Assembly: GCA_035438985.1 (NCBI GenBank)
Contig: DAORJK010000004.1
Span: 124,001 to 188,000 of the forward strand
Origin: UBA4408 sp002389785
Lineage (GTDB): Bacteria; Bacteroidota; Bacteroidia; UBA4408
Direction of reading: 5' to 3'
Length of the DNA: 64,000 bases
The position numbers and the translations under genes were made by a program. Of the stretch, positions 51,477-60,544 are shown piece by piece (positions within the stretch are counted from its first letter, which is position 1; the number at the start of each line of letters is the position of its first letter). A model generated the notes under the pieces. The model made no database searches. It saw nothing but the letters and a program-made list of their open reading frames with translations, and was not told the DNA's origin.

Positions 51477-51510
51477 CAAAAGTAATTTTTTTTATCATGC
51501 CTATGACAAA
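51477..51510 (-). promoter_or_regulatory. Candidate promoter of tdk-murF-alr
   Basis: On the minus strand TTTG (51510-51507), 22 bases, then TACTTTTG (51484-51477), an exact TAnnTTTG. It overlaps the start codon of the divergent gene at 51497, so the two directions may interfere. Confidence 0.4.
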
Positions 51511-52153
51511 AGAACAGCTAGGAAAAGAGATCAAAGATTTGGTTCGAAGTATTAAAACGCATTATACTTTTGTTGAAGATGAAGATAGGATTCCTTTAAT
51601 TGAATTAGAACTTATAACTTCTAAAATAAGGAAACTATACGAAAAATCGGTCATTTTTAACTTTCTCAACTCTCCCGATGAAGACTTTATAGCAATGGAA
51701 CGCTCTCGTAAACTTAGTCTTAAAAGTAATATCGAGAAAGTGAATAAGGTAATAGTAAAGTATGAAAACACAGAAATTGTTCCAGTTTTTGAGCCAATAA
51801 GTGAAAGTCATGTAATTGAAAAAAAATTACCTGAAATTAAAGTAAATGAACCCAATCAACAGCCGGTAAGTACCCAAACAGCTCCAGTTTCAGATGCTAA
51901 ACCAAATTCATTAAAAAAAGTATACAAGGATCTAAAGTTGTTAGTAGGAATTAACGATAAGTTCTTATTAATAAATAATCTTTTTGGGCGCAGTGACCTA
52001 GAGTATAAAGAAATTATAGAAAAATTAAGTGCACTTCAATCACACAACGAATCAATTGAATTTCTTACCCAATTAGCCAGCCAAAAAGCTTGGAATACTG
52101 AAAGCTATGCTTATGTAAGATTGCTTCAAATAATTGAAAAACGCTACAAATAG
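51497..52153 (+). CDS. Conserved hypothetical protein, Bacteroidota type
   Basis: 218 residues, no membrane segment. The N-terminal half is helical and charged, a Pro/Glu-rich linker spans about 95-135, and the C-terminal half has the segment DLKLLVGINDKFLLINNLFGRSDLEYKEIIEKL. I recall this segment from hypothetical proteins of Bacteroidota, but I know no function. It precedes rsmI by 11 bases and is probably in one transcript with rsmI and corA. Confidence 0.7.
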   Translation: MPMTKEQLGKEIKDLVRSIKTHYTFVEDEDRIPLIELELITSKIRKLYEKSVIFNFLNSPDEDFIAMERSRKLSLKSNIEKVNKVIVKYENTEIVPVFEPISESHVIEKKLPEIKVNEPNQQPVSTQTAPVSDAKPNSLKKVYKDLKLLVGINDKFLLINNLFGRSDLEYKEIIEKLSALQSHNESIEFLTQLASQKAWNTESYAYVRLLQIIEKRYK

Positions 52154-52164
52154 CAGCTGGTTCA

Positions 52165-52857
52165 ATGACTCATATTTATATTGTTCCTACTCCGATAGGA
52201 AATTTAGAAGATATTACCTTCAGAGCTATAAAAGTTTTGCAGGAGGTTAATTTTATCTTAGCTGAAGATACCCGAAAAACGGGCATTTTGTTAAAGCACT
52301 ACAATATTTCAACTAAAATGCAATCGCATCACTTGCATAATGAGCATAAAACAGTTGATTATTTTCTGGAAAAAATTTTAACAGGGGAATCCGCCGCACT
52401 AGTTTCGGATGCAGGTACACCAGCGATTTCGGATCCTGGTTTTTTGTTGGTTAGGGAAGCTATAAAAAAAAATATTCCAGTTATCACTTTGCCAGGGGCT
52501 ACAGCTTTTGTTCCTGCACTTGTAAATTCAGGATTGCCTTGTGAACGTTTTTGTTTTGAAGGTTTTCTTCCTCAAAAAAAGGGGCGCCTTACCAAACTGA
52601 CATCATTACAGAGTGAAGAGCGTACATTAGTTTTTTATGAATCACCACATCGTTTAATTAAAACACTCGAGGAGTTTGTTCATTTTTTTGGCGCTGAACG
52701 CAACGCCTGTGTCTGCAGAGAAATTAGCAAGTTATTTGAAGAGACCCGAAGAGGAACCTTAGCTGAAATTCTAGATTATTTTAAATTAAAGGCTATCAAA
52801 GGTGAAATAGTAATTGTTGTTGAAGGCAACTCAAAAAAAAATGAAAGGCAAAGTTAA
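52165..52857 (+). CDS. rsmI: 16S rRNA (cytidine1402-2'-O)-methyltransferase RsmI
   Basis: 230 residues. It has the tetrapyrrole-methylase fold with the RsmI motifs YIVPTPIGNLEDITFRA, LAEDTRKTGILLKHY, LVSDAGTPAISDPGFLLV and FYESPHRL. It methylates the 2'-OH of C1402 in the ribosomal P site. The last 17 bases overlap the corA start. The C-terminal small domain of longer homologues is absent, as in many short RsmI proteins. Confidence 0.94.
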   Translation: MTHIYIVPTPIGNLEDITFRAIKVLQEVNFILAEDTRKTGILLKHYNISTKMQSHHLHNEHKTVDYFLEKILTGESAALVSDAGTPAISDPGFLLVREAIKKNIPVITLPGATAFVPALVNSGLPCERFCFEGFLPQKKGRLTKLTSLQSEERTLVFYESPHRLIKTLEEFVHFFGAERNACVCREISKLFEETRRGTLAEILDYFKLKAIKGEIVIVVEGNSKKNERQS

Positions 52858-53920
52858 AAAACCTGAATTTGTAAGCCATCATCGTGTTGTCAAATCAGGA
52901 CTGCCGCCAGGAAGTCTTGAAGTTATTGATAATACTGAAACCGAGGAGGTCATTATTACTTTAATTGAGTTTAATGAACAGTCATTCTCTGAACGAAAAA
53001 TAACCTCTTTTCAGGAAATTGTTGATTGTAAAAACAATGGTTTTGTAAAATGGATTAACGTTGATGGCATTCACAATTCTTCCATTGTTGAACAGATAGG
53101 TAAAGCGTTTGATATTCATCCATTAACTCTCGAAGATATTGTAAATACTGATCAAAGACCAAAGTTTGAGGACTATGATTTTTATGATGTCGCGATGATG
53201 AAAATGTTGTATTACGATACTGAATTGCATGCGGAGCAATTATCAATTATACTTTTGGAAAACTTAGTTATTTCGTTTCAAGAAATACACGGAGGTGATG
53301 CCTTTGATCCTATTCGTGAGAGAATCAAGGCAGCAAAGGGCAGAATAAGAAAATGCGGAGCCGATTACTTAGCTTATGCACTCATCGATTCCATTGTTGA
53401 TTCTTATTTTAATATACTTGAAAAAGTAGGTGATAAATTAGAAGCACTTGATGAAGAAATCATGTCAGATCCCAACCCAGAGTCATTAAGAAAGTTACAC
53501 ACTATGAAACTTGAAATGATTTTTCTGCGAAAATCTGTTTGGCCATTAAGGGACCTAATCAACAATATCGAGCGGAGTGAATCACAATTGTTCAAAGAAA
53601 GTACTTCAATTTATTTAAGAGATGTACATGACCACACTATTAGAGTTATTGAAACTGTTGAAAGCTATAGAGATTTAATTTCTGGAATGATGGACATTTA
53701 TCTTTCTAGTTTAAGTAACAAGATGAATGAAGTGATGAAAGTGCTCACAATTATTAGTACAATTTTTATTCCTGTTACCTTTATTGCAGGTGTTTACGGA
53801 ATGAATTTCGACTATATGCCTGAACTACATTCAAAATGGGGATATTTTGGCACCTGGGTACTAATGCTAATTATTATCTTTTGCTTGATTTTGTATTTCA
53901 GAAAAAGAAAATGGTTGTAA
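52841..53920 (+). CDS. corA: Magnesium/cobalt transporter CorA
   Basis: 359 residues from ATG 52841 (MKGKVKKPEF), which overlaps rsmI by 17 bases; the upstream in-frame ATG at 52814 lies deeper inside rsmI. The cytoplasmic domain has WINVDGIHN and HPLTLEDIVNTDQRPKFEDYDFY, then two C-terminal membrane helices around the selectivity motif GMNFDYMPEL (GMN). It forms a pentameric Mg2+ channel. Length and motifs are normal for the CorA family. Confidence 0.93.
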   Translation: MKGKVKKPEFVSHHRVVKSGLPPGSLEVIDNTETEEVIITLIEFNEQSFSERKITSFQEIVDCKNNGFVKWINVDGIHNSSIVEQIGKAFDIHPLTLEDIVNTDQRPKFEDYDFYDVAMMKMLYYDTELHAEQLSIILLENLVISFQEIHGGDAFDPIRERIKAAKGRIRKCGADYLAYALIDSIVDSYFNILEKVGDKLEALDEEIMSDPNPESLRKLHTMKLEMIFLRKSVWPLRDLINNIERSESQLFKESTSIYLRDVHDHTIRVIETVESYRDLISGMMDIYLSSLSNKMNEVMKVLTIISTIFIPVTFIAGVYGMNFDYMPELHSKWGYFGTWVLMLIIIFCLILYFRKRKWL

Positions 53921-54092
53921 TGTTGCTAAGGCCTACAGTAAATCTGCTTAACATAAATTAACAACTGTATTTATAATGAAATTTTGAATAATCTAGATTT
54001 TTGAATTTTAAATATTATATCAATTTCAAATTATTATTAATAAAACTATCAATCATTAACCCAATCGTATAAAATCTTAAACTGTAAAAAGT

Positions 54093-54857
54093 ATGAAAAG
54101 CAACATTACACTCTTATTTTTTATTATCAGTTCGGTAATTTATGCCCAATCAACAGTAAGCACCGACACTTCAATTAACAAACTTGATGCATCTAAGCAA
54201 AAGCAAGGTTTATGGAAAGAAAAATTAGGTAACATGAGCAGCCAGGGTACATACCTAAATAACAAAAAGGAAGGTGCTTGGAAAATGTACTATCCGGATG
54301 GAATGATTGGCAACATTGATGAATACAAAAATGATAAACGAAATGGCATTAGTATCGAAATTAAGAACAACGGTTATTTGCGCAAAGAATGTTATTATAA
54401 AGAGGATGTATTGGATGGTATTTATAAACTCTACAATACAAATGGTAGACCTGAGTTAGAATCAATGTACAAAAATGGTAAACTGAACGGTCCAAAAAAG
54501 ATTTATTACCAAAGTACTACGCTACAGGAGGAAAGCAATTTCATCGACGACAAAAGAGATGGAGTTACTAAATGGTTTTACGATGATGGAAAAATTTCTA
54601 TTGAATATAACTATGTAAAGGGTAGCTTGGAAGGAATTCAAAAGGCCTATTACAAAGAGGGTTCTTTAAATTCTGAAACCATGTATAAAAATAATATGAT
54701 GCAAGGTGATTACAAAGAGTATTATGAGGATGGGAAAACCTTGAAAATTAGTGGTTCATACTCAAACGACAAAAAGGAAGGTACCTGGAAAGAATTTGAT
54801 AAAGAGGGCAAGATATCTAAAGTTGAAAAATACAAAAACGACGAATTAGTCAAGTAA
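54093..54857 (+). CDS. Secreted MORN-variant repeat protein (YwqK-like)
   Basis: 254 residues. A signal peptide (about 1-20) is followed by about eight copies of a 20-25-residue repeat of the form G-x-W-K-x-Y-x3-G-x-I/L-x5-Y-x2-G (YYPDGMIGNIDEYKNDKRNG, YNTNGRPELESMYKNGKLNG). These are MORN-repeat variants common in Bacteroidota exported proteins. The family is sometimes labelled YwqK antitoxin, but no toxin partner is adjacent here. Function unknown. It precedes gpmI by 70 bases. Confidence 0.8.
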   Translation: MKSNITLLFFIISSVIYAQSTVSTDTSINKLDASKQKQGLWKEKLGNMSSQGTYLNNKKEGAWKMYYPDGMIGNIDEYKNDKRNGISIEIKNNGYLRKECYYKEDVLDGIYKLYNTNGRPELESMYKNGKLNGPKKIYYQSTTLQEESNFIDDKRDGVTKWFYDDGKISIEYNYVKGSLEGIQKAYYKEGSLNSETMYKNNMMQGDYKEYYEDGKTLKISGSYSNDKKEGTWKEFDKEGKISKVEKYKNDELVK

Positions 54858-54927
54858 TTTACAATTAGGTTTCTCCTCAAGTTTATGTAATAACACCTAA
54901 TATAAGTAGTAACAAAGATTTTAAAAT

Positions 54928-56451
54928 ATGGAAACAGACAAAAGAGCTATTCTGATTATTATGGATGGATGGGGAATAGGTGATGGGTCTTTGTCTGATG
55001 TTATTGCAAATTCTGAAACCCCATTCGTAAATAGTTTATACAAAAATTATCCACATTCATGGTTACTAACTTCCGGCGAACACGTAGGCTTGCCAGATGG
55101 ACAAATGGGAAACTCGGAAGTTGGACACCTGAACATTGGTGCTGGAAGAGTTGTATATCAAGATTTAGTTTTGATAAACAAATCGATTAAAGACGGAAGT
55201 TTTTTTTCAAATAAAGTAATCGTAGATGCCTTTCATTATGCAAAATTAACTGGAGTTAAGGTCCATTTGATGGGGCTCGTTTCTAATGGTGGTGTACACT
55301 CATCTCTGGATCACTTGTATGCCTTATGTGATGCGGCACAACAGCACAAACTGAATGATGTTTATATTCATTGCTTTACGGACGGGCGAGATACAGATCC
55401 AAAAAGTGGATTAGGTTTTATTAAGCAACTCCAAGATAATATTGAAGGAACATCCATTAAAATTGCAAGTGTATGCGGTAGATATTATGCTATGGATCGA
55501 GATAAAAGATGGGAGCGGATTAAACTTGCATACAATCTTTTGGTTAATGGAGAGGGAGAACGTGCTTCAAATGCTATTACTGCAGTAGAAGAATCATACA
55601 AGAATAATTGTACGGATGAATTCATTAAACCACAAGTTATAGTTGATAGTAATAACATTCCACTAGCAAAGATTGATGAAAAGGATGTAGTTATTTGCTT
55701 TAATTTTAGAACAGATCGTTGTCGTGAAATAACCGAAGTGTTAACTCAAACTGATTTACCGGAGTTTCAAATGAGTCGTAAAGATTTATTTTACGTTACG
55801 ATGACAAATTATGACAATACCTATAAAAATGTAAGACCTATTTTTGAGAAGGATAATTTAAATCTGACATTGGGCGAGGTTTTGGCGAATTATGGAAAAA
55901 AGCAAATTAGAATTGCAGAAACAGAAAAGTATCCGCATGTTACTTTCTTTTTTTCAGGTGGAAGAGAAACTGAATTTAAAGAAGAGAAGAGAATACTTGT
56001 TCCTTCTCCTAAAGTGGCAACCTACGATTTGGAACCACAAATGAGTGCGTATCACATTGCAGATGCAATTGGTAAGGAACTCGAGAAAAAATCTGCAGAT
56101 TTTGTGTGTTTGAATTTCGCTAATGCGGATATGGTTGGACATACCGGAGTATATACAGCAGTAAAAAAGGCGGTTGAAACAGTTGATACATGTGTACAAA
56201 AAGTTGTTGAAGCTGCCATTGCTGCTGATTATTCAATTATCATTATTGCAGATCATGGTAATGCAGATTACGAGATTAATGCAGATGGTTCACCAAATAC
56301 TGCACACACCACCAATCCTGTTCCTTGTATTTTAATTGATAAGAATTTTAAACTGGTCAACAACGGCAAATTAGCTGATGTTGCTCCAACTATTTTAAAG
56401 TTAATGCACCTCCCTAAGCCGGCTGAAATGACCGGCAATTCACTGGTTTAA
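54928..56451 (+). CDS. gpmI: 2,3-bisphosphoglycerate-independent phosphoglycerate mutase
   Basis: 507 residues, alkaline-phosphatase-like fold with two Mn ions. The N-terminal metal site is IIMDGWGIG and the phosphorylated serine is S63 in QMGNSEVGHLNIGAGR. The phosphotransfer domain includes CFTDGRDTDPKSG and GRYYAMDRDKRWERI, and the second metal site is in NFANADMVGHTG and ADHGNAD. It interconverts 3- and 2-phosphoglycerate in glycolysis. The 488-base gene-free stretch that follows holds two large inverted repeats. Confidence 0.96.
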   Translation: METDKRAILIIMDGWGIGDGSLSDVIANSETPFVNSLYKNYPHSWLLTSGEHVGLPDGQMGNSEVGHLNIGAGRVVYQDLVLINKSIKDGSFFSNKVIVDAFHYAKLTGVKVHLMGLVSNGGVHSSLDHLYALCDAAQQHKLNDVYIHCFTDGRDTDPKSGLGFIKQLQDNIEGTSIKIASVCGRYYAMDRDKRWERIKLAYNLLVNGEGERASNAITAVEESYKNNCTDEFIKPQVIVDSNNIPLAKIDEKDVVICFNFRTDRCREITEVLTQTDLPEFQMSRKDLFYVTMTNYDNTYKNVRPIFEKDNLNLTLGEVLANYGKKQIRIAETEKYPHVTFFFSGGRETEFKEEKRILVPSPKVATYDLEPQMSAYHIADAIGKELEKKSADFVCLNFANADMVGHTGVYTAVKKAVETVDTCVQKVVEAAIAADYSIIIIADHGNADYEINADGSPNTAHTTNPVPCILIDKNFKLVNNGKLADVAPTILKLMHLPKPAEMTGNSLV

Positions 56452-56524
56452 TAAAAAGTTGAATTTTTTTTCAAAAAGATGTAACCTTTTTATTCAAGGA
56501 AAGGTAAAAGTCTATGTGTTTTTT

Positions 56525-56667
56525 CTAGGATTGAGATTCTTGCGCTTTCCGGCATATTTTGATAAAAAATTTTGAGATTCACCATCATGAATACAAAATT
56601 GCCGGAAGCGCAGGAACTTAATTCGGAAATTGGAAAGTGAATCTTATACCAATCATAATTTTCCTAG
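56525..56667. repeat. Nested inverted-repeat element 1
   Basis: Paired segments from outside in: CTAGGA (56525) with TCCTAG (to 56667); GATTC (56535) with GAATC (56639); TGCGCTTTCCGGCA (56541-56554) with TGCCGGAAGCGCA (56600-56612, one bulge); ATTTTG with CAAAAT; and an apical ATTCA/TGAAT hairpin around CCATCA. It is a long, well-ordered structure without an open frame. It may be a structured RNA or a small non-coding mobile element. Confidence 0.55.
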
Positions 56668-56699
56668 CGAAAATCGAACACGCGTTATTTGATACTATT

Positions 56700-56787
56700 A
56701 GCTCCGTAACTCCGATGAATTTTTAAAAAAAATTTATAGAATGGTTCACCATGAAAACCTAAATTCATCGGAGATTACAGCTTTTTT
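56700..56787. repeat. Nested inverted-repeat element 2, terminator-like
   Basis: AGC..GTAA-CTCCGATGAATTT (56700-56722) pairs with AAATTCATCGGAG-a-TTAC..GCT (56761-56782), about 17 bp with one bulge, followed by a T-run. The apex holds a GGTT/AACC hairpin around CACCATGAA. The apex resembles that of element 1 (TTCACCAT-ATGAA), while the stem is different. The T-run makes a terminator role for gpmI transcripts possible. Confidence 0.55.
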
Positions 56788-56854
56788 GAATATTTATTTT
56801 ATGAATTGAAGATTTTCATTGGTTAATTTTTAAGGGGTTAATTATTTACCAAAT

Positions 56855-56887
56855 GGGGATGCTGAATGGCATCCCTTTCTTTTTTAG
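56855..56887 (+). terminator. Intrinsic terminator before the radical SAM gene
   Basis: GGGATGC and GCATCCC form a 7-bp stem with a 6-base loop, followed by a T-rich run (TTTCTTTTTT). Confidence 0.75.
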
Positions 56888-56902
56888 TTGAAAATACTTT
56901 TA

Positions 56903-56934
56903 TTGATACAGTTTGCATCGTTTTTCTATATTTG
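56903..56934 (+). promoter_or_regulatory. Promoter of the radical SAM gene, possibly leaderless
   Basis: TTG (56903-56905), 21 bases, then TATATTTG (56927-56934), an exact TAnnTTTG. The start codon at 56940 is only 6 bases beyond, so the mRNA would have almost no leader. Confidence 0.5.
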
Positions 56935-56939
56935 AAAAA

Positions 56940-58445
56940 ATGATAGAAAATAAAGTACTCCTCTTTAATCCAAGAGCAGCAAACAATAAACCTCGTATAC
57001 CAAATTCAATTTTATCAATAGCGGCAAGCATTGATGGCAGCTATGATTATGCGATTGTTGATGGAAATCTAGAAAGTGAACCGCTGAAAGTACTGATAAA
57101 TCACTTGAAAAGTGGAAACTATAAATATTTTGGTTGTACTTGTATGCCAGGGCCTCAGTTAAAGCAAGCTATCCCATTTACAAGGCAAATTAGAGAGTTA
57201 TTCCCGACGGTAAAGATTATTTGGGGTGGATATTTTCCAAGTAATCAATTTGCATCTGTGCTTAATTCTGGATGGGTAGATGTGGTGATTAATGGACCTG
57301 GAGATAAAGCATTTCCTTTACTGCTTAATGCTTATGAAACAAATGGTTCATTTGAGGATATACCCAATCTTATTTTTAAAAAAGGTAACACTTTTATTAA
57401 AACGCCTAAAGATGAGTTGTATGATCTGGATAGTTTGAATTCACTACCTTATTCAAAATTGAATACGTTTTATCCCTTGCAAAATTATTTAGGAAAAACT
57501 TATTTGGGTACAAAAACAATCGCTTATCATTCAAGTTTTGGTTGTCCATTTACTTGTTCGTTTTGTGCGGTAGTTCCTATTTACAAAGCACGTTGGAAAG
57601 GTAAATCAGCACAAGGCATTTTTAATGATATTAAATTTTTAAAAAACCAGTATGGCGGCAATGCCATTGAGTTTCACGACAATAATTTTTTTGTGTCTGA
57701 AAAACGTACAGTTGAATTTGCAAAGTTAATTCGAAATGAAAATATGATTTGGTGGGGCGAAGGGAGAATTGACACGTTGAATAAATACTCCGATGAATCA
57801 TTAAAGTTAATGAGAGAATCGGGTTGTAAAATGATTTTTTTTGGAGCTGAAACAGGAAACGATGCAGTGTTAAAAAAAATGGATAAAGGTGGAACTCAAA
57901 CTGGACAACAGATTAAAGATTTTGCTTACCGTTTGAAGCAATTTGATATTATTCCAGAGTATTCATTTGTATTGGGTTTGCCAGGAGAATCGGCTCAAAC
58001 AGTAATGGCTCAAATTAAAAATGATATTGCCTTTATTAAGGAAATTAAGGAAATAAATCCTCAAACAGAAATTATTATTTACCTCTACAGTCCTGTTCCT
58101 ACTGAAGGCTCAGAAATGTATCAACAAGTTTTGAATAGCGGGTTTCGATTTCCTGAGAAGCTGGAGGATTGGCTAAGTCCTTCTTGGGAAAAATTTGATT
58201 TACGTAAAAATCCACTAACTCCTTGGTTAAATTCAGCTATGATCGATGAAATAAAAAATTTTGAAACTGTTTTAAATGGATATTTTCCAACAGTATCAGA
58301 TATTCGACTTACGGCTTTAAAGCGAAAAATATTGCGATTAATTTCAGGGATTCGGTACAAAACCGGATTTTATCATTTTCCAATAGAAATTAAATTGTTG
58401 CAGAAATTATGGAAGTACCGCCAGCCGGAGATTCAGGGATTTTAA
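56940..58445 (+). CDS. B12-binding-domain radical SAM protein
   Basis: 501 residues from ATG 56940 (MIENKVLLFNPR). Residues about 1-150 are a B12-binding-like domain (FGCTCMPGPQLKQAI, IIWGGYFPS), and the radical SAM core follows with the 4Fe-4S cluster cysteines C202, C206 and C209 (GCPFTCSFC) and FFGAETGNDAVLKKM. Such enzymes catalyse methylations or rearrangements in lipid, cofactor and natural-product pathways. The product cannot be read. A methyltransferase gene follows directly, so the pair may act in one pathway. Confidence 0.86.
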   Translation: MIENKVLLFNPRAANNKPRIPNSILSIAASIDGSYDYAIVDGNLESEPLKVLINHLKSGNYKYFGCTCMPGPQLKQAIPFTRQIRELFPTVKIIWGGYFPSNQFASVLNSGWVDVVINGPGDKAFPLLLNAYETNGSFEDIPNLIFKKGNTFIKTPKDELYDLDSLNSLPYSKLNTFYPLQNYLGKTYLGTKTIAYHSSFGCPFTCSFCAVVPIYKARWKGKSAQGIFNDIKFLKNQYGGNAIEFHDNNFFVSEKRTVEFAKLIRNENMIWWGEGRIDTLNKYSDESLKLMRESGCKMIFFGAETGNDAVLKKMDKGGTQTGQQIKDFAYRLKQFDIIPEYSFVLGLPGESAQTVMAQIKNDIAFIKEIKEINPQTEIIIYLYSPVPTEGSEMYQQVLNSGFRFPEKLEDWLSPSWEKFDLRKNPLTPWLNSAMIDEIKNFETVLNGYFPTVSDIRLTALKRKILRLISGIRYKTGFYHFPIEIKLLQKLWKYRQPEIQGF

Positions 58446-58453
58446 AAAGATCC

Positions 58454-59131
58454 ATGTTGAGAGTAAAAGTGCGAAAGCTTTTGAGGTTGCTACTTTCTTA
58501 TAGCTACAAGCCTTTTTTAGAGTATTATTTAACAAAACCAAGAAATTACAAGCATGCAGGAATTAATCTTACAGTTCCTCCAGGTGTATTCCATCCGAAA
58601 TTCTTCTTTAGTACCCAGTTTTTAATTGAATTCATTACGAAAAAAGATCTGATAGGACGGAAAGTATTAGAATTAGGGGCAGGCAGTGGAATTATTTCAT
58701 TTTACCTATCAAAAAATAAAAATCATGTAACAGCAAGCGACATTAGCAATGTTGCAGTGAATGCCTTACACATTAATCAGCGAGTAAATAATATAAAATT
58801 TGAGATTGTACATTCAGATCTATTTGATTCGATGCCTGAGAATAAATTTGAAGTTGTAATAATTAATCCTCCATATTATAAACAAACTCCGAAGCTAGAT
58901 GCAGAGTATGCTTGGTATTGCGGAGAAAATTTGGAATATTTTCAAAAATTATTTTCTCAGATTCCCAACTTTCTCACAGAAGATGCAACAATTTGGATGG
59001 TACTTTCAGAAGATTGTGATATAAGTGGTATAAAAAAACTTGCAGAAGCTAATGATTTTTCAATGAAGCTGATTGAAGAAAAAAGCTACTTAGTGGAACT
59101 TAATTTTATTTTCTTACTAGAATTAAATTAA
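58454..59131 (+). CDS. Class I SAM-dependent methyltransferase with NPPY motif
   Basis: 225 residues from ATG 58454 (MLRVKVRKLL), 8 bases after the radical SAM stop; an upstream ATG at 58409 would overlap that gene by 37 bases. The SAM site is VLELGAGSGIISFYL, then TASDIS, and motif IV is INPPYY, as in enzymes that methylate amide or ring nitrogens (HemK/PrmC, RlmF-like). The substrate is unknown; the partner gene suggests a small molecule and not RNA, but this is inference. It overlaps nuoN by 9 bases at the convergent ends. Confidence 0.82.
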   Translation: MLRVKVRKLLRLLLSYSYKPFLEYYLTKPRNYKHAGINLTVPPGVFHPKFFFSTQFLIEFITKKDLIGRKVLELGAGSGIISFYLSKNKNHVTASDISNVAVNALHINQRVNNIKFEIVHSDLFDSMPENKFEVVIINPPYYKQTPKLDAEYAWYCGENLEYFQKLFSQIPNFLTEDATIWMVLSEDCDISGIKKLAEANDFSMKLIEEKSYLVELNFIFLLELN

Positions 59132-60496
59132 CTGAATTAACCAACCAGGTGCTATACCCAAGACTAGCATTAATACAAACGCAACAACCAATATTAACTG
59201 GTGTGTTAAACTTACTTCAATGGCCTGATTGCTTTTGTCTTGTTTAAAGTACATTGCAATTATGAGTTTAAAGTAATAGTAAATGCCAATTAAGGAAGCA
59301 ATAACTGCAATTAATACTAACCAAGTATAGTTTGTTTCAACAGCAGCTGTAAAAATGTAATATTTAGCAAAAAATCCCGCGAGAGGAGGTATTCCTGCCA
59401 AGGATAAAAGGGCTAATGTCATTACAAAAGCTAAAAATGGATTACGTTTATTCAAACCGTTAAAACTTTCAATAGCATCTTCTTTTGTCCGCAAGATTGA
59501 ATACAAGACTGTGAACGAAGCGATACTTGCAACTGAATATGCAGATGCATAAAACAGAATACTGGAAGCGGCAATTTTACTTAACGAAAGAAGGGCAATT
59601 AGCATATATCCTGCGTGTGCAATACTTGAAAAGGCTAATAATCGTTTCACACTTGTTTGGTAGGCAGCTGTAACATTTCCAACTAATAATGTAATTGCAC
59701 AAATAATTCCTAAACTATCATTCCAACTACTGCTTATTTGTGAGAAGCTCGTAGCGAATAGGCGAAAAAATGCTGCAAATGCGGCAGTTTTTACAACCGT
59801 CGACATAAATGCAGTTATACTAATTGGCGAACCTTGATAAACATCAGGTGCCCAAAAATGAAAAGGAACAGCAGCGATTTTAAACGATAAACCAACAAGA
59901 ATCATCAATACTCCTGCAGTAAACATTACTGGTAAATTTTCGACATTCGATTGAATGAACTGTGTGATTTTATGAAGATGAAATGAACCTGTTGTGCCGT
60001 AAATTAATGCAATCCCGAAAAGTAAAAAACCAGTGGCAAATGAACCCATCAGAAAATACTTAATGGCAGCTTCATTACTTCTTAAGTCATTTTTTTTGCT
60101 ACCTGCCAACACATAAAGAGAAAGGGAAAGAATTTCTATCCCTAAAAAAAGCATTACCATGTTGTTGTAACTCACCATGCATAATGTGCCTACCAATGAA
60201 AAAATCACTAAAGCAGTATGGTCCGTTATATTTGTCTCGTTAGTAAAATAATCTTTAGACATAAAAAACCAAAGAATACTAACCACGCAAATCAAAACAG
60301 TAAAACTAATTGCAAAATTGTCGAATACCATCATTTCATTGTAATAATGAATGTTTGTATTCCAATCTTTTATGGAAGCAGCAATTACAGCAAGTAAGCT
60401 AAGTATTACAATCGGAAATAGCCGCTTTTTAAAATTAAAAATTTCAGCAAGTAGGGATATTACGCCAATTCCGGAAAGTAGTAACAGTGATTTCAT
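59123..60496 (-). CDS. nuoN: NADH-quinone oxidoreductase subunit N
   Basis: 457 residues with about 14 membrane helices. It has the antiporter-like fold, with lysines in the helix series (FKIAAVPFHFWAPDVYQGSPISITAFMSTVVK) and SVKRLLAFSSIAHAGYML, as in NuoN. The final helices (LLSLAGIPPLAGFFAKYYIF) are conserved. It is one of three proton-pumping antiporter-like subunits of complex I. It follows nuoM on the same strand with 48 bases between them. Confidence 0.95.
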   Translation of the reverse strand: MKSLLLLSGIGVISLLAEIFNFKKRLFPIVILSLLAVIAASIKDWNTNIHYYNEMMVFDNFAISFTVLICVVSILWFFMSKDYFTNETNITDHTALVIFSLVGTLCMVSYNNMVMLFLGIEILSLSLYVLAGSKKNDLRSNEAAIKYFLMGSFATGFLLFGIALIYGTTGSFHLHKITQFIQSNVENLPVMFTAGVLMILVGLSFKIAAVPFHFWAPDVYQGSPISITAFMSTVVKTAAFAAFFRLFATSFSQISSSWNDSLGIICAITLLVGNVTAAYQTSVKRLLAFSSIAHAGYMLIALLSLSKIAASSILFYASAYSVASIASFTVLYSILRTKEDAIESFNGLNKRNPFLAFVMTLALLSLAGIPPLAGFFAKYYIFTAAVETNYTWLVLIAVIASLIGIYYYFKLIIAMYFKQDKSNQAIEVSLTHQLILVVAFVLMLVLGIAPGWLIQLI

Positions 60497-60544
60497 ATTC
60501 TGATTAACTTAATTTCAAAAGTAAATTATACAACTTACTTCACA

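Noticed and set aside
54093..54857. YwqK-type protein as part of a toxin-antitoxin pair
   Set aside because: It has a signal peptide and MORN-like repeats, and no small toxin gene lies beside it.
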